Of a stretch of DNA of 64,000 bases, positions 8,237-17,911 are shown piece by piece. The stretch covers positions 62,001 through 126,000 of the forward strand of contig JABLUY010000010.1 of the NCBI GenBank assembly GCA_013306675.1. The letters run 5' to 3'. The first letter of the stretch is position 1. The number at the start of each line of letters is the position of its first letter. Position numbers and translations under genes: made by a program. Below the pieces are notes generated by a model that did not search any database, was not told the origin of the DNA, and was given only the letters and a program-made list of their open reading frames with translations. This stretch comes from Thraustochytrium sp. TN22. Taxonomy: Eukaryota; Sar; Bigyra; Thraustochytrida; Thraustochytriidae.

Positions 8237-10796
8237 TCATGCAATGGCCGTGCGGATGCGCTCAGCCAAAAGGTCGATCTCCCCATCTGATGGCGGACTC
8301 GAGAGCACGGGGGTAAAGAGTGGGTTGCCGCCCCAGCCGAAACCGAAGCGGCCGGTCCACATGCTCGTGTCAGCCATGGCCTCCTCGAGCACACACGGCA
8401 CCATGCGGGCCTGCTTGTGCTGCTGTCGGATGTAAGCGAACTCGTCACGGCAGTTGTCGTCCTGGTCCCTGGGCGTGTTGACCTTGGACACGTACTCGCG
8501 CGTCACGAAGATCACGCTCGCCGCGGACTGGTCGATGCCCTGCGCCATGGCCTCCATGACGTCGCCCTGCACCTCGTTCTCATCGAGCCAGCACGTGATG
8601 CCGTGTCGGGAGGCGAGGAGCCGCGCGATCTGCCTTACACGGCGGTGCGCCGCGCCATTTGCGCCCCAGGCATGCGAAAGGAAGACGTGAAACGGCCTAT
8701 TGGCGTCGGTGGCGGTCGCCTGTTGCAGGCCCGCAGCCTGGTCGAAGTCGCCAACAAAGGCGCTAAACGCAGCGAGGGGAAGGTAGCTTGCAGCCAAGGT
8801 ATGCACCTGGAGGCGCTGAGGCCCAAGCACTGCGAGGCTAGCCGCGTACGTGCAGAAACGGGGCTCTGCCGTACCGTTCGAGCTCAGGACGAGCGTCGGC
8901 GCCAGCTTGCCTTTCATGAAGGAGGAGTCGACCTCGCGAAGCCGGCTCTGGAGGAGCTGCGTCTGGTGCGCCAGCTGTGTCGCACCACGCACCGCAAAGT
9001 GCAGCGAAAGACGCGTCCCAGTGACCTCGAGGAAAGTCTCGACGCCACCAAAGACGATGCTTGCGGCGTCTGCGAAGATCTCCCGCACGTGAGCGAGGTC
9101 CGGGAACGCCAGCACCAGGCTCGCCAAGAAGCGCTGAAAGATGCCCTTGGGAAGCGCCGCGAAGTCGATGTACGCCAGGGAACCGCCCGCCATGGCGGAG
9201 ACCGCCTCCTGGCGTTTCTCGGCGCCCGCTTCGCGCAGGAGGCTGGGCACCAGCAATGCGCCATCCCCGTCCTCAGGCCACGGGCTCGGGCTCGCAAGCA
9301 ACATCTCCTTCATGAGGTCCACAAAGTAGGCCACGGGCTCTCGACGCCAGAGCCACTGCAGCAGCGCGCCACTGGCCACACCGCGGTGCTCCCACGTGTC
9401 GAGGGCGTCCTCGAGGTCGTCCGGGAGGTTCTCGTCAAAGACGAGGCGCTCCCACTGCTTCTCCATGTGCATGGGCTCGCAGATGACGCGCGACAGGTTG
9501 TTGAGTAGCCACTGCGGCCGGATCACCACAACGTTGCTGAGGCTGGGCGTTCCTTTGAGGCGGATCAGTACACCGAGCTCGTGCATGTACGCGAGCATCT
9601 CCTCCAGCTCGCTCGTTTCCATCCCGCACTCCTCCAGCGCGAGCGACTCGACGGCAGGGAGGAGCATGAACTGCTCCCCGCTGCCGAGCATCTTGTCCAG
9701 GCAAAAGGACCACCGTAGCGGCACCTTCTCCTTGACAAATGGCTTCGTCAGAGCCTTGCCCGTCAACACGTTGCGGAGGCGGGCAACGCGACCGTCTGCG
9801 CCCGTACGGTCCGTGTTGTCCAGCGGGAAGAAGTGCAGTCGTTCATCGTTGTTCCGCACAATCTTGGGTTTGCCGCCCCGCCCGCTCAGGACAGACCCTC
9901 TCAGCAGCGTCTGGATCTCCTTGTGCTGCTCCGCTCGCGGCACGTCGTCCATGTAGGTGCCCACGAGCGCCACGTCGACGTCCGGAGCGTGCAGCCGGAT
10001 CGAGTCCAGCCAAAACCGGAGCGTCGCCAAGGCCTCGTCGCGCGACGCGAGACGCGCGTACTCCTCCGGGCGGAGCACCCGCTGAAAGTTCTCCTTGCCC
10101 AGCACCTCGCGCATGTCAAAGACAAGCACGTACAGGCCGTACTGCGTGAGGAAAAGGTGGTGCAGCGTGTAAAAAACCTCCTGGCCGCCGTAGTCCCAGA
10201 TGGTGAAGCTCACCTCCTCATCCACCCCGCGGCCCTGCTCCTGCACGCGCACTCGCATCCGCGCGTCGTACATCCTGGCCACATCCTCCTCCGCGACACG
10301 CGGCGCAGGGCGCGGGGCCGGCGCGGACCGCCGCAGAGAGAGGCGCTGCGAGACGCGCCGGCCTAGGCTCCGAGGCCGGTACTTGTGCTTGATGAGCTGC
10401 TCGCCCAGCGCCAAGGCGTCCATGCGGCTCTGCTCCTTCCAGTCGCGCGTTCGCGTTAACTTGAGGTCTACGCCCCGCGTCGACTCGCGGTCCTCCACGA
10501 AAGGCTGGCCCAGGAGCGTGTCGATCGTCGATGACTTGCCCGAGCGCCCCTGCCCCACGACCATGAGCTTGACGCGCCCCCACCGCACCTTCTTGTTGCT
10601 CCTGAGCGCCTCCAGCGCGTCCGTGCTGAACGCACCAACCTCCTCCTGCACAACCTTGAGCCGATCGCCGATCCGTGCCACAATCGCGTCAGAGACATAG
10701 CTGAGACGGAGGTCCTGCAAGCTGCTGGCGGGATTGACCTCCAGCGCTCGCGCCAGCGCTTCAGCGCCCGCGGAGCCGATCTCGTTGGCTCCAAGG
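8237..10796 (-). other. Terminal exon of the ROCO gene: last LRR, Roc, COR, TIR
   Basis: The long frame has no ATG upstream of the Roc domain: its first possible start is a TTG at 10720, and the frame stays open beyond it. Reading back to the acceptor CGCAG (10801-10797) adds 25 residues, LGANEIGSAGAEALARAL then EVNPASS. These form a leucine-rich repeat continuing into LQDLRLSYVSD. This shows that the exon begins inside an LRR and that its coding sequence comes from upstream exons. Confidence 0.85.
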
Positions 10797-13700
10797 CTGC
10801 GTTTTGGCCAGGCCCGTCGTCAGCATAACATGATCCACCAGGCCAGGCCAGGCCTGCCTGCACGTGTCGTCCAAGAGCCCGGGGGCTGGCTGATATGAAG
10901 CAGGCCTGCCTCGCCTGACGAGCTGGCCGCGCCCATGCGTAATCATCACATGAGATGGACCGCTGGCCCGTGCTTTCAGAGGCTGCCGGACGGGAGAAGG
11001 AAACGAGGAACTCACTCCAGCGTCGTCAGCGTGCACTGGCCGCTCTCCAGCGCTCGCGCCAGCGCTTCAGCGCCCGCGGAGCCGATCTTGTGGTGGGAAA
11101 GGCTGCGTTTTGCCAAGGCGCGTCGTCAGCTTTGAATGATCCTCCAGGCCAGGCCAGGCCAGGCCGGCCTGCCTGCACGTGTCGTCCAAGAGCCCGGTGG
11201 CTGGCTGCTACGAAGCAGGCCTGCCGTGCCTGACGAGCTGGCCGCGCCCATGCGTAATCATCACATGAGATGGACCGCTGGCCCGTGCTTTCAGACGCCG
11301 TCGGACGGGAGAAGGAAACGAGGAACTCACTCCAGCGTCGTCAGCGTGCACTGGCCGCTCTCCAGCGCTCGCGCCAGCGCTCCAGCGCCCGCGGAGCCGA
11401 TCCTGTGGTGGGAAAGGCTGCGTTTTGCCAAGGCGCGTCGTCAGCTTTGAATGATCCTCCAGGCCAGGCCAGGGCAGGCCGGCCTGCCTGCACGTGTCGT
11501 CCAAGAGCCCGGGGGCTGGCTGCTACGAAGCAGGCCTGCCGTGCCTGACGAGCTGGCCGCGCCCATGCGTACTCATCACATGAGATGGACCGCTGGCCTG
11601 TTCTTTCAGACGCCGTCGGATGGGAGAAGGAAACGAAGAACTCACTCCAGCGTCGTCAGCGTGCACTGGCCGCTCTCCAGCGCTCGCGCCAGCGCTCCAG
11701 CGCCCGCGGAGCCGATCCTGTGGTGGGAAAGGCTGCGTTTTGCCAAGGCGCGTCGTCAGCTTTGAATGATCCTCCAGGCCAGGCCAGGGCAGGCCGGCCT
11801 GCCTGCACGTGTCGTCCAAGAGCCCGGGGGCTGGCTGCTACGAAGCAGGCCTGCCGTGCCTGACGAGCTGGCCGCGCCCATGCGTACTCATCACATGAGA
11901 TGGACCGCTGGCCTGTTCTTTCAGACGCCGTCGGATGGGAGAAGGAAACGAAGAACTCACTCCAGCGTCGTCAGCGTGCACTGGCCGCTCTCCAGCGCTC
12001 GCGCCAGCGCTCCAGCGCCCGCGGAGCCGATCCTGTGGTGGGAAAGGCTGCGTTTTGCCAAGGCGCGTCGTCAGCTTTGAATGATCCTCCAGGCCAGGCC
12101 AGGGCAGGCCGGCCTGCCTGCACGTGTCGTCCAAGAGCCCGGGGGCTGGCTGCTACGAAGCAGGCCTGCCGTGCCTGACGAGCTGGCCGCGCCCATGCGT
12201 ACTCATCACATGAGATGGACCGCTGGCCTGTTCTTTCAGACGCCGTCGGATGGGAGAAGGAAACGAAGAACTCACTCCAGCGTCGTCAGCGTGCACTGGC
12301 CGCTCTCCAGCGCTCGCGCCAGCGCTCCAGCGCCCGCGGAGCCGATCCTGTGGTGGGAAAGGCTGCGTTTTGCCAAGGCGCGTCGTCAGCTTTGAATGAT
12401 CCTCCAGGCCAGGCCAGGGCAGGCCGGCCTGCCTGCACGTGTCGTCCAAGAGCCCGGGGGCTGGCTGCTACGAAGCAGGCCTGCCGTGCCTGACGAGCTG
12501 GCCGCGCCCATGCGTACTCATCACATGAGATGGACCGCTGGCCTGTTCTTTCAGACGCCGTCGGATGGGAGAAGGAAACGAAGAACTCACTCAAGCGTCG
12601 TCAGCGTGCACTGGCCGCTCTCCAGCACTCGCGCCAGCGCTTCAGCGCCCGCGGAGCCGAACTTGTGGTGGGAAAGGCTGCGTTTTGCCAAGGCGCGTCG
12701 TCAGCTTTGAATGATCCTCCAGGCCAGGCCAGGGCAGGCCGGCCTGCCTGCACGTGTCGTCCAAGAGCCCGGGGGCTGGCTGCTACGAAGCAGGCCTGCC
12801 GTGCCTGACGAGCTGGCCGCGCCCATGCGTACTCATCACATGAGATGGACCGCTGGCCTGTTCTTTCAGACGCCGTCGGATGGGAGAAGGAAACGAAGAA
12901 CTCACTCCAGCGTCGTCAGCGTGCACTGGCCGCTCTCCAGCGCTCGCGCCAGCGCTCCAGCGCCCGCGGAGCCGATCCTGTGGTGGGAAAGGCTGCGTTT
13001 TGCCAAGGCGCGTCGTCAGCTTTGAATGATCCTCCAGGCCAGGCCAGGGCAGGCCGGCCTGCCTGCACGTGTCGTCCAAGAGCCCGGGGGCTGGCTGCTA
13101 CGAAGCAGGCCTGCCGTGCCTGACGAGCTGGCCGCGCCCATGCGTACTCATCACATGAGATGGACCGCTGGCCTGTTCTTTCAGACGCCGTCGGATGGGA
13201 GAAGGAAACGAAGAACTCACTCCAGCGTCGTCAGCGTGCACTGGCCGCTCTCCAGCGCTCGCGCCAGCGCTCCAGCGCCCGCGGAGCCGATCCTGTGGTG
13301 GGAAAGGCTGCGTTTTGCCAAGGCGCGTCGTCAGCTTTGAATGATCCTCCAGGCCAGGCCAGGGCAGGCCGGCCTGCCTGCACGTGTCGTCCAAGAGCCC
13401 GGGGGCTGGCTGCTACGAAGCAGGCCTGCCGTGCCTGACGAGCTGGCCGCGCCCATGCGTACTCATCACATGAGATGGACCGCTGGCCTGTTCTTTCAGA
13501 CGCCGTCGGATGGGAGAAGGAAACGAAGAACTCACTCCAGCGTCGTCAGCGTGCACTGGCCGCTCTCCAGCGCTCGCGCCAGCGCTCCAGCGCCCGCGGA
13601 GCCGATCCTGTGGTGGGAAAGGCTGCGTTTTGCCAAGGCGCGTCGTCAGCTTTGAATGATCCTCCAGGCCAGGCCAGGGCAGGCCGGCCTGCCTGCACGT

Positions 13701-14498
13701 GTCGTCCAAGAGCCCGGGGGCTGGCTGCTACGAAGCAGGCCTGCCGTGCCTGACGAGCTGGCCGCGCCCATGCGTACTCATCACATGAGATGGACCGCTG
13801 GCCTGTTCTTTCAGACGCCGTCGGATGGGAGAAGGAAACGAAAAACTCACTCCAGCGTCGTCAGCGTGCACTGGCCGCTCTCCAGCGCTCGCGCCAGCGC
13901 TCCAGCGCCCGCGGAGCCGATCCTGTGGTGGGAAAGGCTGCGTTTTGCCAAGGCGCGTCGTCAGCTTTGAATGATTCTCCAGGCCAGCCCAGCCCAGGCC
14001 AGGCCTGCCTGCACGTGTCGTCCAAGAGCCCGGTGGTTGGCTGCTACGAAGCAGGCCTGCCGTGCCTGACGAGCTGGCCGCGCCCATGCGTAATCATCAC
14101 TTGAGATGGACCGCTGGCCTGTTCTTTCAGACGCCGTCGGATGGGAGAAGGAAACGAGGAACTCACGCAAGCCAAGTCAGCGTGCACTGGCCGCTCTCCA
14201 GCGCTCGCGCCAGCGCTCCAGCGCCCGCGGAGCCGATCCTGTGGTGGGAAAGGCTGCGTTTTGCCAAGGCGCGTCGTCAGCTTTGAATGATCCTCCAGGC
14301 CAGGGCAGGGCAGGCCGGCCTGCCTGCACGTGTGGTCCAAGAGCTCGGTGGCTGGCTGCTACGAAGCAGGCCTGCCGTGCCTGACGAGCTGGCCGCGTCC
14401 ATGCGCATCGACTGATCCTCTGAACCGTCGATGACCTACTCGAGCTCCGTTGCCCCATTTTCTATCTTTCGAATGGCATCCTCTACCCCGTCGTCCAT
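8237..14498 (-). CDS. LRR-Roc-COR-TIR receptor (ROCO family), 13 exons with one LRR per internal exon
   Basis: Predicted spliced gene on the minus strand. Exon 1 is 14498-14440. Eleven 87-nt exons follow: 14253-14167, 13937-13851, 13622-13536, 13307-13221, 12992-12906, 12677-12591, 12362-12276, 12047-11961, 11732-11646, 11417-11331 and 11102-11016. Exon 13 is 10796-8237. All introns are phase 2 and the total is 3576 nt, in frame (1191 aa). The protein starts MDDGVEDAI, then has twelve 29-residue LRRs of the form LSHHRIGSAGAGALARAL. A Roc GTPase follows (P-loop GQGRSGKSS near residue 420, G3 WDYGGQE, G4-like VGTYMDD), then a COR-like region and a C-terminal TIR domain (FLSHAW from about 1037, WLDENEV, and Glu in CRDEF where the SARM1 catalytic Glu lies). 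ROCO proteins are GTPase-regulated scaffolds or receptors; TIR domains signal or cleave NAD. Immune sensing is inferred. Exon 1 is the least certain part. Confidence 0.82.
10740..14405 (-). repeat. 315-bp tandem array of LRR exon plus intron units
   Basis: About 11.6 units with an almost invariant 315-bp period; exon 3' ends fall at 11016 + 315n up to 13851, then 14167. Each unit carries, in minus-strand order, branch-point candidate CTGAC, acceptor CGCAG, an 87-nt exon, donor GTGAGT and a roughly 228-bp intron. The intron holds AGGCC-rich sequence. Units between about 11331 and 13937 are nearly identical in both exon and intron; the edge units and the one at 12591-12677 differ more. The small open frames seen on both strands in each unit simply recur with the repeat and are not separate genes. 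Confidence 0.95.
14254..14439 (-). other. First intron of the ROCO gene
   Basis: The donor is GTAGGT directly after CTCGA in exon 1. The acceptor CGCAG is shared with all array units, and CTGAC lies 23 nt before the acceptor. Splicing gives codon GA|C (Asp), producing ATELD followed by LSHHRIG, a good LRR start. The 3' part of this intron matches the intron repeated in the array. Confidence 0.7.
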
Positions 14499-15796
14499 CC
14501 GCGCAATCTCGTGAACTTCGCCGTGCCAGGACTTCCCTCGCGAACGGCGTCCCTCTCGCGTTCCTCGCCTTGCGCGCCCGCGTCCGCGCCTGCGCACCGC
14601 CTCGCCGCCGTCGATGCAGGTCTGCTCTGCCTGCCTGCCGCCTCCCTCGCCGGCCGCGGCCGTGCACGCTCGGGCCATTGTCGGGCACGCGCGGCCTCGC
14701 ACCGCGCGGCCAGCGGCGGCGGAAGTTGCTGTGGAACCCATCGAGTTCATCCATGGTGATCATGATCCAGCGCGGCCTGGCGCGCCGCTTGAAGAGCGGC
14801 CGCGGCCGGCCGTGCTTATGCCCCGGGCCCAGGAGCGAGCGCGGCCGAGCGCGCGTCGCGAGCGGCCGAGAGCGAGGGAGACGAGACCAGAGAGATCAGG
14901 GGCTCTGGCTGGCTGGGCGAGGATGCCTGGGTCTGGAGCCGCGCCGCAGCGGCGCAGCCCGATCGACCCGAGCGAGCCTGGCGATCAAGACCGGGCGGCC
15001 GCTGGAAGCGTGGCAGCAAGCCGGACGGTCGCCGCGGCCCTTGCGAGGAGGCGAGTGGTTGCGCAGGGCAAGGCTTGGCAAGCCTTGCGGCTTGCGCGGC
15101 CACTGGCAGGTAGCATGCGTGTCCGTGGCCACCGCCGGGCTCCGAGACCGTGAGACGGCTCCGATCTTCGATGACTTTTAGCTGGGAGCCTGGACGCGGA
15201 CAGGCATCGCGCAAGCGGCCACGGCACGCGCGGCGCGGCCAAAACACGAAGTGCGGCGTCCTGGCAGACTGCCGCCTTCAAGTTGTTGCCGGCCACGGGC
15301 GTCGGGCCGAGCTCTTGCTTGTGGACATAGTTGCGGGTCGATGTCGCTCGCTCGCGTCGCTGCGAAGGCTTGCAAAGCTCGCAAAGCTCGCAAACTTGAA
15401 GGTCGACTGGCGAGGTCCGCTGCGTCGGCGCGGAGTGCCACGAACGGTGATGCCCGGTAGTCCGGGTGCGCGGCATGCGCAGGCTGCGTGCGCGGAGGGC
15501 TGCGGCGGCGGCCGTGGCCGCGTGCCGCGCGTGCCTCGCGAGCCAACATGACGTCGCTGCTGCAACGTGCACACCTAAAGAGCATGCTCGAGCCTGGAGC
15601 ATGCTCGAGCCTGGAGGTACTGGCGCTGCAGCGCCCCAACCAGCACTGCAGCTCGCTGGTGGCAAGATCCGGACACCTGCACGCAGGCCCGGCCGGGCCG
15701 CAGCTCAGCCTGACTCGGACTGCAGTGAGAGCGGCGAGCTGACCGTGTGACAGGCGCAGCGCTGCTGCGAGAGCCCGACGCCGCGGGGCGCGCGGA

Positions 15797-15845
15797 CCGT
15801 CGCGGACCATCGCGGACCGTCGCGGACCGTCGCGGACCGTCGCGT
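15797..15845. repeat. Decamer tandem repeat (GCGGACCGTC)n
   Basis: About five copies of a 10-bp unit, CGGACCGTCG in another phase, with one copy reading CCATC. The sequence contains the self-complementary core CGGACCG-like word, so each unit can pair with its neighbours. It lies about 1.3 kb upstream of the predicted ROCO start. Confidence 0.8.
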
Positions 15846-16160
15846 ACGCCCCGCGCTGCTCTTAGTGCTGCGCGTATTTTAATCTCTGCGGCGGCGGGCC
15901 GGGACGAGCGGCGCCGCGGCGTTGGTGGCGTCGCTAACGCTTGCACGTGACGCAGTTCGGGCTCAGCTGGCTGCGAGCAGCGACCTGGTGCTACGTGTGG
16001 CCTCCGGCTTGGCGCTGGCAGCGGCCGGTTCGCAACAGAGCGCAACGAGCCTCGAGCTTGATCTGAGTCACGGCAGCACCCGAGGCTAACATTTGCTGGG
16101 AGCGCACAGCGCGACGGCTCGGGTCGTCGATGCTGGCCACGGGCGCGGGCCGACTCTGCT

Positions 16161-16507
16161 TCCGGCTATCATGCCAGCCTTCACGAGCTTCATGAAGAGT
16201 GGAACGCGAGCGACCTTGAGAAACTAGCTAGCAAGGAGGCAAGCTGCGAAGCTGACAGGCCTCTCCGACCTGCGCTGAGCGGCAAACGCAAGGGCTTGAT
16301 TCAAGTTGCACCCACGAAGTCCAAGCGCGTATCGATGCAGAGCACGAAACACCGTACCGATGTGGCGGTACCATGACACAAGCCGCGCTTTGCCAAATTC
16401 TGACAGCCCAGTTGTGGCTTTCTTGTTTCCAGGTGCGCAAACAGGTGCCGTCGCAAAGATGGCCTTGGTGCAAGCTGGCCAATGAAATTCTGCACGCAAG
16501 GGGATAA
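16161..16507 (+). pseudogene. Possible gene remnant (two overlapping frames)
   Basis: One open stretch (16161-16376) reads SGYHASLHELHEEW and later NASDLEKLASKEAS. A second, in another frame (16313-16507), includes AHETPYRCGG-like and RWPWCKLANE text. The composition is less arginine-biased than random GC-rich frames, which suggests decayed coding sequence. No family is recognised. Confidence 0.2.
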
Positions 16508-16630
16508 CGGGTACCACAAGCTGATGATGTGGTCGCTTTTGTGGGTTGCTACGGCTCGCGATCTTGGCTCGTAGTACTAAGAATCTCGCATGGCTGCTCC
16601 ATTACTTGACGCGGACGCTTGACCTCGTGA

Positions 16631-16894
16631 TCAGCGTTGTCTTAGAGTCTCACTCCAGCGGAGAAGCTCGCCAAGAAGCACCTTAGCGTGAGCCCTGGAC
16701 GCCAGCTTCCTATTGATGCACTTGGAGTGCTCCTCCTTCGCAACAGAGACGTTGGACAAGAGTTGGATGGCCCAGATCTCACCCATGTCGCCGCAATCAG
16801 CCTCTCTCGTGTCGTCTGGCCGTCGACTTTTCAATCGAAGTGGGCAAAGAGCCGGACGATGCCTCCATGAAGCTGCTCGCCGACTTACAGCCAC
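16631..16894 (-). pseudogene. Possible gene remnant
   Basis: An 87-codon frame whose last 50 residues look protein-like (GDMGEIWAIQLLSNV, then EEHSKCINRKLASRA and GELLRWSETL), while the first 35 are Arg-rich. It could be the end of a decayed gene. No homologue is recognised. Confidence 0.2.
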
Positions 16895-17911
16895 GCCTCA
16901 CCTTGTTTGGGTCTTGTTCGGATCGCGCATGCAGGCTGCCAGTGTTCTGCAAGCCACCCGGTAAAACGTAAGAATTTTGCGACGGCGCAGCTGGTGCCCA
17001 GGATGCTCGCAGTTCAAGTTGGGGTGAGAGTGATGCTTTGAGCTCCCTCGGTACCGCCCTGACAAAGAGGTAAAGCTGAGCTCCGAGGCGGCGTCTGCGC
17101 CGCGGCAACTGCGCCGTCGCAGATGCAAGGTATCCTCCAGGTTCGCACTGTCATGAGCTCGCCGCTGGACCCGCCCTCTTGAACCTCTGCATCGCAGTCG
17201 CGCACGACCAGACCCCTTGCACCCGACTCGGACTCGTAGTCTCGGACTCGGACGCATCATCATCGCGATGTCTTGCTTGCTGCCTGCCTGCGCAGGCCTG
17301 CTGCCTGGCTGTTGTGAGACGGGGCGGCCAGGCCTCTCGCCGTCGCTGCTGATGACGGCACCACGCCGCTCAGCGGCGAGCCTCTCCTCGTAGCTAGCTA
17401 GTAGCTAGAGGCCAACATCATCGTCCACCGTCGTATGGATCAAAGCTGGACCGATGACGACGGCGATGGCGACGGCCGGCAGGAAGCTGCGCGCAGCGTA
17501 AAGGCTGCCAGTCAAAGCCCTCTGAGAGCGCCTGCGCCGCTTGCCACTGCGCGTCGCCTGAGGCTCGCGTGGCGCGTGAAAGCGGGGCGCCGATGTGGAG
17601 GTAATGCGAGCCGCGCGCAGCGCCGTGGGTTGATCGAGCCCGACAAGAGGACTCACAGCGGAGGCGCGTGGAAAGCTGCTTCCATGCCGGAGGCGGAGCG
17701 CTCTCCTTTGACAAACCCTTGGTGGCGCACTGCACTGCAGTGGCGCGGTGTCATCGAGGCCGCGCCGACGGAGCAAGCTTTGTCTGTCTGGTGACTGCTG
17801 TGTCGCCGGGAGAGGCTCCGGCGACGTGCGTGTCATGAGGTTGCACGGCGACCCCGCGGCAAACTTGCATTCGCGAGGCCCGAAGATCGTCGTCTCGCGC
17901 GGCTCGGCAAG

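Larger units (their letters stand above)
14499..17911. other. Gene-poor region between the divergent ROCO and carrier genes
   Basis: A 3.4-kb stretch that must hold the promoters of both flanking genes. The first part is GC-rich with small repeats: a 17-bp unit twice at about 15583-15616 (AGCATGCTCGAGCCTGG) and a decamer array at 15797-15845. From about 16100 to 17250 the base composition is less GC-rich and contains coding-like scraps on both strands. GACTCGGA words occur at 15711 and 17225-17253 and a CTAGCTAG cluster at 17391-17410. No intact gene is seen. Confidence 0.5.

Noticed and set aside
8237-10720. ROCO protein beginning at 10720
   Set aside because: The codon there is TTG, lies inside an LRR, and the frame continues upstream to a good splice acceptor at 10797.
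10740-14405. Repeating small open frames of about 92, 98 and 104 codons in the 315-bp units, as a family of small proteins
   Set aside because: They recur only because the unit repeats, occur on both strands, and show no family features. The minus-strand LRR reading with splice sites explains the unit fully.
10740-14405. CRISPR array or plain satellite DNA
   Set aside because: The 315-bp near-identical units lack the short-repeat/unique-spacer pattern of CRISPR. The conserved splice sites and LRR frame argue against a functionless satellite.
14359-14763. Alternative 134-codon frame as the first ROCO exon
   Set aside because: Its phase does not fit the first LRR acceptor. The other frame with donor GTAGGT at 14439 fits in phase and yields a continuous LRR.
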